Source: PALSA-612 sp963755155
GTDB lineage: Bacteria > Actinomycetota > Thermoleophilia > Gaiellales > Gaiellaceae
NCBI GenBank assembly: GCA_963755155.1
Contig: CAVWIV010000003.1
Location: 186,001 to 250,000 of the forward strand
Length of the DNA: 64,000 nucleotides
Reading direction: 5' to 3'
The notes beneath the pieces are model-generated. The model worked only from the letters and a program-made list of their open reading frames with translations. It was not told the origin of the DNA and made no database searches. Both the position numbers and the translations under genes were made by a program. Below, in pieces: positions 29,021 to 36,168 of this stretch; within the stretch, counting starts at the first letter, position 1; each line of letters starts with the position of its first letter.

Positions 29021-29131
29021 TTAGTCACCGCGCGGGCCGTCGAAGAAGCCGAGCGGGCCGATCGCCATGCCTAGAGGGGCGAACGCCAGCACCGCGATTG
29101 ACAGCCAGTACACCATGCGTGCCTTGCTCAC
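29021..29131 (-). CDS. 36-residue hydrophobic peptide, candidate signalling propeptide
   Basis: A short gene beginning GTG: basic N-terminus (VSKARM), a hydrophobic stretch (VYWLSIAVLAFAPLGMAIG) and a polar tail (FFDGPRGD). It lies 22 bases after the stop of the XRE-TPR regulator on the same strand and has one of the strongest ribosome binding sites of the window (AAGGAGG, 8 bases upstream). Size, export-like sequence and place match the propeptides paired with RRNPP receptors (Rap-Phr, PlcR-PapR, NprR-NprX). A small membrane protein of other function is the alternative. Confidence 0.6.
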   Translation of the reverse strand: MSKARMVYWLSIAVLAFAPLGMAIGPLGFFDGPRGD

Positions 29132-29139
29132 GGACGCAA

Positions 29140-29146
29140 CCTCCTT
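29140..29146 (-). promoter_or_regulatory. strong ribosome binding site of the 36-residue peptide gene
   Basis: AAGGAGG on the minus strand, 8 bases before the GTG at 29131. Such a site is unusual here, where most genes look leaderless or coupled, and supports real translation of this short frame. Confidence 0.7.
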
Positions 29147-29153
29147 TCGGGTA

Positions 29154-30497
29154 CTAGAACCGGAAGTCCTGCAGCGTCTCGGCTGCCCTCCGGTAGAGCC
29201 GGGCTGCTTCGCGGTCGTCGCCGCGCCTAGCGGCCACGTCCCCGAGCGCAACCCAGGCTGCCGCCCGGTGGCTGGTCGATGACATCTGCTCGAAGCTGCT
29301 ATCGGCGGCGGCGAGCGTTTCTTTAGCCTCCTCGAGACGACCCTGCTCGAGCAGGGCGCGTCCCAGCGTGAGTTGCGCCGTTCCGATCTCGGAGAGGAAG
29401 TCGGAGCGTCCGCCGAGCATCTCGAGCGCCCTGCGCGCCTGCGTTTCCGCTTCGGCGGGCCGGCCCGTGTCGACGTAGATCTCCGCGAGTGACGTGATGA
29501 CGTGCGCCGCCTCCTCGTCGATGCCCTCGTCGAGGAGGACGCGCAGCGAGTCCTGGAGATACTTGATGGCCTGGTCGGGCTTGCCGAGGAGGTACGTCAG
29601 CCCGCCGAGGTTGTTCAGGAGCCGGCCGACGTTCTCGCGGTCGGCGAGCTCCTCGTAGTACGCCCGCGCGCGCTCGGCGTACGAGCGGGCGAGCACCCAG
29701 TGGCCCTCGCGCTCGGCGACGAGCGACGCCTGGAAGTACACCTGGGCGGCGGCGCGGCGGTCGGAGAGGCCTTCGGCGAGCTCGAGCGCACGCTCGACAT
29801 CTTCCCGCGCGGCCTGCCAGTCGCGCTGCCGGCGATAGCAGCGGGAGCGCCACCGGAAGATCTGTGCGCGCAGGAGGTCGCTCGGCAGCTGGGAGCGGTC
29901 GGCGAGCTCGAGCGCAGCGTCGAAGAGCCCGATCGCGGTCGAGATGCTCGAGAGCTGGTAGCGACAGGCGCCGAGCCGGAAGAGGACGTCCGCGCGCTCG
30001 ATGTCGGAGAACCGCGCGTCCTCGGAGAGCGTTCGTGCCTCGGCCAGCAGCGCGGCGGCGTCCTTCAGCTCTCCCTCCTGGAGCCGCGCCCAGCCTTCAC
30101 CGGTGAGCGCCCGGAGCTCGAGCTCCTTGGCGCCGGCTGCCCGGGCGAGCGTGCAGGCCTCGGCGAACTCGGGGGCGGCAGCGGCGAACTCGTACCGCTC
30201 GGAGAGCGCCTCAGCGCGCGCGAGCTGCGCTTCCCAGCGGTTGCGCTCGCTCGCGGACACGCCGGTGAGGAGGAGGTCGGCGTCGACGCCGAGGCGCTCC
30301 GCGAGCCAGGCAACGGTGTCCGTCGTGGGCCGGGTCTTCCCGCGCTCGATCTGGCTGAGGTACTCCTTGCTGAACCGGCCGCCGGCGAGCTCGGTCTGCG
30401 TCAGACCGGCGGTCGTTCGGAGTGTGCGCAGGCGGCTTCCGAGCTCGACTGCCACGGCTCCCTGTTCTCCCTCGTGCGCGTGCTCCCTGCCCGCCAT
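29154..30497 (-). CDS. XRE-type HTH regulator with TPR receptor domain (RRNPP-like architecture)
   Basis: 447 residues. Residues about 18-78 form an XRE helix-turn-helix (LGSRLRTLRTTAGLTQTELA, FSKEYLSQIERGKTRPTTDT, LAERLGVDADLLLTG). Residues about 90-445 are consecutive TPR motifs (for example RLGACRYQLSSISTAIGLFD, LLNNLGGLTYLLGKPDQAI, TLGRALLEQGRLEEAKETL). This is the domain order of peptide-responsive RRNPP regulators. A small hydrophobic peptide gene follows directly. A dyad at 30502-30531 brackets its TACAGT -10, suggesting autoregulation. ATG 30497 was used; a GTG at the VAVELGSRL codons is possible. Actinobacterial XRE-TPR proteins without a peptide ligand also exist. Confidence 0.8.
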   Translation of the reverse strand: MAGREHAHEGEQGAVAVELGSRLRTLRTTAGLTQTELAGGRFSKEYLSQIERGKTRPTTDTVAWLAERLGVDADLLLTGVSASERNRWEAQLARAEALSERYEFAAAAPEFAEACTLARAAGAKELELRALTGEGWARLQEGELKDAAALLAEARTLSEDARFSDIERADVLFRLGACRYQLSSISTAIGLFDAALELADRSQLPSDLLRAQIFRWRSRCYRRQRDWQAAREDVERALELAEGLSDRRAAAQVYFQASLVAEREGHWVLARSYAERARAYYEELADRENVGRLLNNLGGLTYLLGKPDQAIKYLQDSLRVLLDEGIDEEAAHVITSLAEIYVDTGRPAEAETQARRALEMLGGRSDFLSEIGTAQLTLGRALLEQGRLEEAKETLAAADSSFEQMSSTSHRAAAWVALGDVAARRGDDREAARLYRRAAETLQDFRF

Positions 30498-30501
30498 GTC
30501 C

Positions 30502-30531
30502 GTGAAGCAACTGTAGCGCAGGGTGCTTCAC
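30502..30531. promoter_or_regulatory. 8-bp dyad operator between regulator gene and divergent RNA promoter
   Basis: GTGAAGCA (30502-30509) and TGCTTCAC (30524-30531) are perfect inverted arms, centres 22 bases (two helical turns) apart. The 14-base spacer contains TACAGT on the minus strand, the probable -10 of the XRE-TPR gene. The right arm ends 8 bases before the -35 of the divergent promoter. It is a likely binding site for the dimeric regulator itself. Confidence 0.6.
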
Positions 30532-30539
30532 TTTGCTAC

Positions 30540-30568
30540 TTGACAGTTTCGGACAGGTCCGTTATGGT
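30540..30568 (+). promoter_or_regulatory. sigma-70-type promoter of a short RNA
   Basis: TTGACA (30540-30545), 17-base spacer, TATGGT (30563-30568): the only near-consensus -35/-10 pair noticed in the window. The spacer holds the inverted repeat CGGAC-AG-GTCCG (30550-30561), a possible second operator. Confidence 0.65.
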
Positions 30569-30574
30569 CGTGCC

Positions 30575-30700
30575 CAATCCGCCACAGAGGGCGCGAAGCC
30601 CCAAAAGGACTCGGCCGAGCCGCAGGGTCGAGCCTCCAGGAATTCGAGACCAGTGGCGAAGGAGTGGAAAAACCCCCGGTCGCCGCAGCCGGGGGTTTTT
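30575..30700 (+). ncRNA. candidate small structured RNA of about 125 nt, unassigned class
   Basis: It lies between the sigma-70-type promoter and an intrinsic terminator and has no coding frame of note. CGCCAC (30580-30585) can pair with GTGGCG (30653-30658), enclosing a GGGC-GCGAA-GCCC hairpin and a CTCGGCCGAG palindrome, so it could fold as a closed multi-branched element. Pieces (AAAAGGAC, GCGAAGGAG) recall riboswitches such as the glycine aptamer, but the order and core are wrong, so no family is assigned. No gene follows on the same strand, which argues for a trans-acting RNA rather than an mRNA leader. Confidence 0.5.
30668..30700. terminator. intrinsic terminator, probably bidirectional
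   Basis: AAAAACCCCCGG (30668-30679) pairs perfectly with CCGGGGGTTTTT (30689-30700) around a 9-base loop, with A and T runs on both sides. It ends the plus-strand RNA and stands 5 bases beyond the stop of the convergent TetR gene. Confidence 0.85.
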
Positions 30701-30705
30701 GCCGT

Positions 30706-31323
30706 CTAGAGGGCGTTTGGCTCGGCGCCGGTCAGCCACTGGACGCGGGAGGCGGCGATCGCCTCGACGTCGTCCTCGCCCAGCAGGCCGCCGAAGCGGT
30801 CCTGGACGGAACGGAGGAGGCCGATGCCGAGGCCGATCCACGCCTCGGCGTCGACGTTGCGGTCGGCGTCGAGGGCGCCCGCCTCCTGCGCCCGCGTGAG
30901 GACGCCGGCGACGTAGTCGTGGGCGTCGCGGAGATGACGGCGGAAGTGGCGCCGGATCTCCTCGTCGTCGGTGGCCTCGGTCAACGCGTGCAGCCAGAGC
31001 TGCGTGGGGGCGAGGCCCTTCCGTCGCAGCGCGGCGATCGCCCGCGGCACAGCGAGCACCCAGCCGGCGGGATCCGGCTCGGCCGCGATCTCCGCTTCGA
31101 CCTCCTCGCGCAGGCGGCGCCAGACCTCGTCCACGCACGCGAGGAAGAGCTCGCGCTTCGAGCCGAAGTGCCGGTAGAGGATGGGCTCGGTCACGCCGGC
31201 AGCCCGAGCGATCTCGGCCGTGGTCGCGCCGCGGTACGTCCGCTCGGAGAACACGGCGAGGGCGGCGTCGACGATCGCGGCTCGGCGATCGGCCGCCGTC
31301 AGCCGCGCGCGTGTCGTCGTCAG
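30706..31323 (-). CDS. TetR-family repressor, probable regulator of the adjacent MFS pump
   Basis: 205 residues. The HTH is AAIVDAALAVFSERTYRGATTAEIARAAGVTEPILYRHFGSK in segments, textbook TetR, followed by a helical ligand domain. No ATG, GTG or TTG lies between the MFS stop and the conserved start of the helix; the only candidate is a CTG that overlaps the MFS stop (CTGA), so translation is probably coupled and uses a rare CTG start. A TetR-like palindrome stands at the MFS promoter. Ligand unknown. Confidence 0.85.
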   Translation of the reverse strand: MTTTRARLTAADRRAAIVDAALAVFSERTYRGATTAEIARAAGVTEPILYRHFGSKRELFLACVDEVWRRLREEVEAEIAAEPDPAGWVLAVPRAIAALRRKGLAPTQLWLHALTEATDDEEIRRHFRRHLRDAHDYVAGVLTRAQEAGALDADRNVDAEAWIGLGIGLLRSVQDRFGGLLGEDDVEAIAASRVQWLTGAEPNAL

Positions 31324-32759
31324 GCCGCCACCTCGGCGAGCTCGACGTGGCGGTGCTTGCGGACGGTGAGCACCGCGACCGCCGCGCCGCAGAGGGCAAC
31401 GGCGGCGGCCACGTAGAGGGCGATGTGGTAGCCGTCGATGAACTGCTGCGCGCGCAAGGGCGACGGCGTGGTCACGTCGACCTGGCTGGCGACGATCGCA
31501 CCCATCACAGCGATCCCGAGCGACCCTCCCACCTGGCGGGAGCAGTTGAGCACGGCCGAGCCCACGCCGGCCTTGTCGGCCTCCACCGCGCCCATCGCGG
31601 CCGCGGTCGCCGGCGTCATCGTCAGCGCCATCCCCAGGCCGCCTGTGATCAGGCCCGGCAGGATGTCCCAGAACGTCGAGCCGGCGTCGAGCTGCGCGAA
31701 GAGCACGAGCGACAGCGAGACGAGCGACATGCCGGCCCCGACGAGCCATCGCGAGCCGACGTGATCGGAGTACTTTCCCGCCGCCGGCGCGATGAGGATG
31801 ATGAGGATCGTCATCGGCAGGAAGACGGCGCCGGTCTGGGTGGCGGAGTAACCGAGGATGTTCTGGATGAAGAGGGAGTTGAAGAAGAAGATCCCGAACA
31901 TCGCGAGCGAGACGAGCAGCATGGTGATGTTCGCTCCGGTGAACGTCGAGTCTCGGAACAGCGAGAGGTCGAGCATCGGCACTCGCTGGTGCCGCTCGAG
32001 CAGCACGAACGCCGTCAGCGCGATCGCGGCGACGAAGAAGCACGCGAGGATGCGTGTCGACGTCCAGCCGTACGAGTTCGCCTCGATGAGGCCGTACGTG
32101 AGGGCGAAGAGGCCGACCGCCGACGTCGCGAGGCCCGGCAGGTCGAGGCGCTGCTCGTGCGACATGTCGCGGCTCTCGTCGATGGCCCAGCGGGCGACGA
32201 CGATGCCGAGGATGCCGACGGGGACGTTGACGAAGAAGATCCAGCTCCAGTCGATGTGGTCGGTGATCAGTCCGCCGAGGAGCGGGCCGATGGCCAGCGC
32301 CATCGCGGAGACGCCCGCCCAGATGCCGATGGCCATCCCGCGCTGACGAGGCGGGAACGTCGCGGTGATGATCCCGAGCGTCGCGGGGTTCATGATCGCC
32401 GCGCCGACACCCTGGACGGTGCGGGCGGCGATGAGGAACTCGGCGTTCGGCGCGAGACCGCAGGCGAGCGATGCGAGCGTGAAGATAGCCAGGCCGATGA
32501 TGAAGAGCCGCCTGCGGCCGAAGTAGTCCGCGAGCTTGCCGCCGGTGAGCATGAACGTCGCGAACGTCAGCGCGTACGAGACGACCACCCACTCGAGCTC
32601 CGACTGGTCGGCGCCGAGCGACTGCTGGATGGACGGCAGCGCGACGTTCACGACCGTGTTGTCGAGCATGATCATGAACAGGCCGAAGGAAACGGCGAGG
32701 AGCGTCCACCACTTGCGGTTCTCCGCGGCGAAGAGGTGGGCGACGATGCGCGCTCGCAT
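31320..32759 (-). CDS. MFS drug efflux transporter, DHA2 (EmrB/QacA-like) family
   Basis: 479 residues with about 14 hydrophobic helices, the DHA2 pattern. Family markers: LDNTVVNVALPSIQQSLGA (motif D1), GGKLADYFGRRRLFIIGL (motif A), RTVQGVGAAIMNPATLGII (motif C-like). These pumps export drugs or lipids with proton exchange. It is the first gene of a two-gene operon with the TetR repressor. TAACTT on the minus strand (32768-32773) is 8 bases before the ATG and overlaps an operator-like palindrome. Confidence 0.9.
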   Translation of the reverse strand: MRARIVAHLFAAENRKWWTLLAVSFGLFMIMLDNTVVNVALPSIQQSLGADQSELEWVVVSYALTFATFMLTGGKLADYFGRRRLFIIGLAIFTLASLACGLAPNAEFLIAARTVQGVGAAIMNPATLGIITATFPPRQRGMAIGIWAGVSAMALAIGPLLGGLITDHIDWSWIFFVNVPVGILGIVVARWAIDESRDMSHEQRLDLPGLATSAVGLFALTYGLIEANSYGWTSTRILACFFVAAIALTAFVLLERHQRVPMLDLSLFRDSTFTGANITMLLVSLAMFGIFFFNSLFIQNILGYSATQTGAVFLPMTILIILIAPAAGKYSDHVGSRWLVGAGMSLVSLSLVLFAQLDAGSTFWDILPGLITGGLGMALTMTPATAAAMGAVEADKAGVGSAVLNCSRQVGGSLGIAVMGAIVASQVDVTTPSPLRAQQFIDGYHIALYVAAAVALCGAAVAVLTVRKHRHVELAEVAA

Positions 32760-32767
32760 GAGCCTCT

Positions 32768-32787
32768 AAGTTAGCAAGCACTAGCTT
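32768..32787. promoter_or_regulatory. TetR-like operator at the MFS promoter
   Basis: AAGTTAG-N6-CTAGCTT: 20-bp imperfect palindrome with 6 of 7 positions matched per arm. It overlaps the TAACTT -10 of the MFS-TetR operon, as expected of a TetR repression site. Confidence 0.5.
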
Positions 32788-32796
32788 CATGCATAC

Positions 32797-32809
32797 GGTG
32801 CCAGGCACC
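32797..32809. repeat. short perfect palindrome GGTGCC-A-GGCACC
   Basis: A 6-bp arm inverted repeat with one central base in the space between the divergent MFS and synthetase genes. Similar GTGCC-GGCAC palindromes occur as dispersed elements in many genomes; a single copy cannot decide this. Confidence 0.4.
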
Positions 32810-32818
32810 AGTTACGTG

Positions 32819-32851
32819 TCTGTGCCAAGTGTGTGCCGATTCTGTGCCGAG
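32819..32851 (+). repeat. three 11-bp direct repeats upstream of the acyl-CoA synthetase
   Basis: TCTGTGCCAAG, TGTGTGCCGAT, TCTGTGCCGAG in perfect tandem with an 11-base period, ending 3 bases before the presumed -10 TAGGCT (32855-32860). One-helical-turn phasing in the -35 region suggests a cooperative activator or repressor site. Confidence 0.6.
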
Positions 32852-32869
32852 CTTTAGGCTCTTCGGGAC

Positions 32870-34750
32870 ATGGCAGAGATCGTCTGGACGCCCGATGCGG
32901 CGACGCTGGAGCGCGCGAACGTCGTCCGCCTCATGCGGCGTCACGGCATCGACGACTACCGCGAGCTCGTCGCGCGCTCGATCGAGGAGCCGGAGTGGTT
33001 CTGGCCGGCGGCGGTCGAGGACATGGGCATCGAGTTCTCCGAGCCCTGGCGCGAGGTGGTCGACGCCTCTCGCGGGCCTGAGTGGGCGACGTGGTTCGTC
33101 GGCGGGCGCCTCAACATCGCCTGGAACTGTGTCCACCGGTGGGCCGCCGACCGCGCAGACGAAACGGCCGCGGTCTTCCGCGGTGAGGATGGTGCGAGGC
33201 GAGAGCTGACCTTCGGCGAGCAATCGTCACAGGTGACGAGGCTGGCCGAGGCGCTCGTGAGGCTCGGCGTCGAGCCGGGCGATCGCGTCGCCATCTACCT
33301 GCCGATGTCGCCGGAGGTGGCGATCGCGTCGCACGCGTGCGCGCACATCGGCGCCGTCCAGGTGCCGATCTTCTCCGGCTTCGCCGCGCCCGCCGTCGCC
33401 CAGAGGCTGGTCGACTCCGAGGCGAAGGTCGCGATCACCGTCGAGAGCTCGCTCCGCCGCGGCCGCGAGATCCCGATGCTCGCGACGCTCGAAGAGGCGC
33501 GGCGAGAGGCGCCGTGGCTCGAGCACGTCGTCCTCGCGCCGTTCGACGAGCTGCTCGCCGACTGCCCGGGCGAGCTCGAGCCGCTCGCGGTCGACTCGGA
33601 GCACCCGTACCTGCTCACGTACACGTCCGGCACGACCGGCCGGCCGAAGGGCGTGCTCCACGTCCAGGGCGGCTTCCTCGTCTCGATCGCACGCGAGGTC
33701 TGCTACCAGGCGGACGCGCGTCCCGGCGACGTCATCCACTTCGCGACCGACATGGGCTGGATCATGGGCCCGTGGACGGTCGTCGGCGGCGGCGCGATGG
33801 GCGCGACGATCGTCTACGCGGAGGGCGCGCCCGACTGGCCGGCCGACCGCCTCTGGCAGCTCGTAGAGGACGAGCGCGTGTCGATCCTCGGCTGCTCACC
33901 GACGCTCATCCGTGCGCTGATCCCCCACGGCGAGCCGACGCAGGACCTCTCGTCGCTCCGCGTCATCGTCACCACCGGCGAGCCCTGGAACCCCGATCCG
34001 TACCGCTGGCTCTCCGACAGGGTCGGCGGCGGCCGCTGCCCGATCATCAACTGCTCCGGCGGAACCGAGGTCGGCGCGTGCTTCCTGTCCCCCACGCCGG
34101 CGATCCCGATCAAGGAGTGCTCCGTCGGCGTCCCCGCGACGGGCATGGCGATGGACGTCGTCGACGACGAAGGCCGCTCCCTCGTCGGCACCGGTGAGGT
34201 GGGCGAGCTCGTCTGCCGCAAGCCGTTCCCCGGGATGACGCGGGGGTTCTGGCGCGACGACGAGCGGTATCTCGACACGTACTGGCGGCGCTTTCCGGGC
34301 ATCTGGACGCACGGCGACTGGGCGACCGTCGACGAGGACGGCTACTGGTTCCTCCACGGCCGCTCGGACGACACGCTGAACGTCGCCGGCAAGCGCATCG
34401 GGCCGGCCGAGCTCGAGTCCGCCGCGGTCGCGCATCCCGCCGTCTCGGAGGCGGCAGCCGTCGGCATCCCGCACGACGTCAAGGGCGAAGTGGCGTGGGT
34501 CTTCTGCGTGCTCGTGCCGGGCCGCGAGGGCTGCGAGAGCCTCGCGCTGGAGGTGAAGTCGGTGATCGGCACCGAGCTGGGGAAGGCGTTCGCGCCGGAG
34601 CGCGTCGTCTTCGTGCCCGCCCTGCCGAAGACGAGGTCGGCGAAGATCGTCCGTCGCGCCGTGCGCGCTGCGGCCCTCGGCGACGACCCCGGCGACATGT
34701 CCTCCGTCGAGAACCCCGACGCGCTCGCCGAGATCGCCAGGGCGCTCTAG
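32870..34750 (+). CDS. AMP-forming acyl-CoA synthetase, acetyl-CoA-synthetase-like
   Basis: 626 residues. N-terminal ACAS-type helices (EPEWFWPAAVEDMGIEF, TWFVGGRLNIAWNCVHR), the AMP-binding P-loop (YTSGTTGRPKGVLH), INCSGGTEVG, and the C-terminal catalytic-lysine region PKTRSAKIVRR. The lysine environment is SAK rather than the usual SGK. Substrate is probably a short or medium acid; it is distinct from the true Acs at 52.3 kb. Expression may be governed by the 11-bp phased repeats just upstream. Confidence 0.88.
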   Translation: MAEIVWTPDAATLERANVVRLMRRHGIDDYRELVARSIEEPEWFWPAAVEDMGIEFSEPWREVVDASRGPEWATWFVGGRLNIAWNCVHRWAADRADETAAVFRGEDGARRELTFGEQSSQVTRLAEALVRLGVEPGDRVAIYLPMSPEVAIASHACAHIGAVQVPIFSGFAAPAVAQRLVDSEAKVAITVESSLRRGREIPMLATLEEARREAPWLEHVVLAPFDELLADCPGELEPLAVDSEHPYLLTYTSGTTGRPKGVLHVQGGFLVSIAREVCYQADARPGDVIHFATDMGWIMGPWTVVGGGAMGATIVYAEGAPDWPADRLWQLVEDERVSILGCSPTLIRALIPHGEPTQDLSSLRVIVTTGEPWNPDPYRWLSDRVGGGRCPIINCSGGTEVGACFLSPTPAIPIKECSVGVPATGMAMDVVDDEGRSLVGTGEVGELVCRKPFPGMTRGFWRDDERYLDTYWRRFPGIWTHGDWATVDEDGYWFLHGRSDDTLNVAGKRIGPAELESAAVAHPAVSEAAAVGIPHDVKGEVAWVFCVLVPGREGCESLALEVKSVIGTELGKAFAPERVVFVPALPKTRSAKIVRRAVRAAALGDDPGDMSSVENPDALAEIARAL

Positions 34751-34754
34751 GCAC

Positions 34755-36131
34755 TCAAAGCCAGGACGGCACGGCGAACGAGGCCGGGAGCTCGGAGACC
34801 GCCACGCGCCGGCGGATCACCTCGGCTCGCCCGTCACAGACCAGCACCGCGGCGGGGATGGGCACGGCGCAATAGTCGCTCGTCACCGACTCGCAGTAGG
34901 CGCCCTGGTCGAGAATCGCAAGGACGTCACCGCGCTCGAGCTCGGGCAAGGCGACGTCGAGGGCGACGTTGTCGTCGGTGCAGATCGGGCCCGCGAGGCT
35001 GACGGTGCTCGCGGGCGGCTCGAGGAGCTTTCCGGCCGCCACGACGTGATGGTGGAAATCGACCATCAGCCGCCGCACGAAGTGGTACGCAGACGTGTTC
35101 TCGAGGAAGACCCAGTCGACGGTGCCGGCAACTGCCCGGCGGCGCTTACGCAGGCCGACCGACGCGAGCAGGACAGCCGCGTCCGAGACGAGATAGCCGC
35201 CGGGCTCGAGCAGAAGCTCCGGCTCGCCGAGCTCGTGCTCGCGGTCGAGCTCCCGCAGCCGGCCGGCGACGGCGGCCGCATACTCCTCCGCCGAGGGCGC
35301 CTCCGTGATCGCTCCCGGGCCGACGCCGTGCGGCCGCGGCAGCCGGTAGCCGCCGCCGAGGTTAATCACCTTCGGCGCCAGGCCGTGGGCATCTTTGAGC
35401 CGGAGGGCGAACGCGACTGCCTGCTCGAGCGCCGCCGCGTGACGTTCGAGGTCTAGCGCCGGGTCGTAGGGAGTTCCGTACACCGGCCAGCCGAAGTGCT
35501 GATGGAGACCCGCAAGCTCGAGGCCCGGGTGGTCGATGGCAAGCGCGGCTGCGGCCAGGGCGTCCTCGTCGTCCAGGCCGAACTTCGCGCCTGCCCAGTG
35601 CTCGGCGAACGCCGCATCGTCCGCGGCGAAGGGTCGCTCGTCAAGCGCGAGGCGAAGGCAGATGCGGACAGGGGACGCACCGTCGGGCAGCATGCCAGCG
35701 AGCGCCTGAAGCTCCTCCAGCGAGTCGACGTTCACGTAGGCGATCCCCTGCTCGGCCGCCCACCGCAGCTCGTCGAGCGTCTTCGAGTTGCCGTTGAAGA
35801 CGAGTGCCGACGGCGGCACGCCGGCCGCTAGCGCCAGCTCGATGTGGCCCATCGTCACGACGTCGACCAGCCCGCCTTCGAGCCAGGCGAGGCGGACGAC
35901 CGCGGGCTCGGGGTTGGCCTTGGACGCGTAGACGAGGCGGGTGCGCTCGTACTCGGCTCGGAACGCGTCGAGCAGCGTGCGGTAGTTGTGCCGGATCGTG
36001 CGCTCGGACAGGACCCAGAGTGGCGTTCCGTGCTCGCGGGCAAGGTCAAGCGCATCGCAGCCGTCGATCTCGAGGTGTCCGGCGTCGTTCGCGGCCATGA
36101 ACGGCCCCAGCGAGGCGACACGCGGCGACAT
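34755..36131 (-). CDS. PLP-dependent decarboxylase, fold type III (LysA/ornithine decarboxylase-like)
   Basis: 458 residues. The PLP lysine is in LVYASKANPEPAVV; the phosphate-binding glycine loop is VINLGGGYRLP; the C-terminal barrel has GPICTDDNVALDVALPELERGD and DQGAYCESVTSDY. Similar to diaminopimelate decarboxylase, but no lysine-pathway gene is nearby, and the unusual HHxxxAAG insertion hints at another substrate such as a siderophore or peptide precursor. TAGACT (reverse of 36138-36143) stands exactly 6 bases before the ATG. Confidence 0.8.
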   Translation of the reverse strand: MSPRVASLGPFMAANDAGHLEIDGCDALDLAREHGTPLWVLSERTIRHNYRTLLDAFRAEYERTRLVYASKANPEPAVVRLAWLEGGLVDVVTMGHIELALAAGVPPSALVFNGNSKTLDELRWAAEQGIAYVNVDSLEELQALAGMLPDGASPVRICLRLALDERPFAADDAAFAEHWAGAKFGLDDEDALAAAALAIDHPGLELAGLHQHFGWPVYGTPYDPALDLERHAAALEQAVAFALRLKDAHGLAPKVINLGGGYRLPRPHGVGPGAITEAPSAEEYAAAVAGRLRELDREHELGEPELLLEPGGYLVSDAAVLLASVGLRKRRRAVAGTVDWVFLENTSAYHFVRRLMVDFHHHVVAAGKLLEPPASTVSLAGPICTDDNVALDVALPELERGDVLAILDQGAYCESVTSDYCAVPIPAAVLVCDGRAEVIRRRVAVSELPASFAVPSWL

Positions 36132-36137
36132 GGGTAC

Positions 36138-36154
36138 AGTCTAGGTTTTAGACT
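36138..36154. promoter_or_regulatory. symmetrical divergent promoter, decarboxylase and nadE
   Basis: AGTCTA-GGTTT-TAGACT is a perfect 6-bp-arm inverted repeat: each arm reads TAGACT outward on its own strand. The minus copy is 6 bases from the decarboxylase ATG; the plus copy is 14 bases from the nadE ATG. Confidence 0.55.
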
Positions 36155-36168
36155 ATGAGTCGCAAACT

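Noticed and set aside
30575..30700. Glycine riboswitch
   Set aside because: AAAAGGAC and GCGAAGGAG fragments are present but in the wrong order and without the conserved core; no glycine gene follows.
30664..31416. Plus-strand frame starting GTG after AAGGAG inside the terminator region
   Set aside because: It reads through the terminator hairpin and is antisense to TetR; composition is shadow-like.
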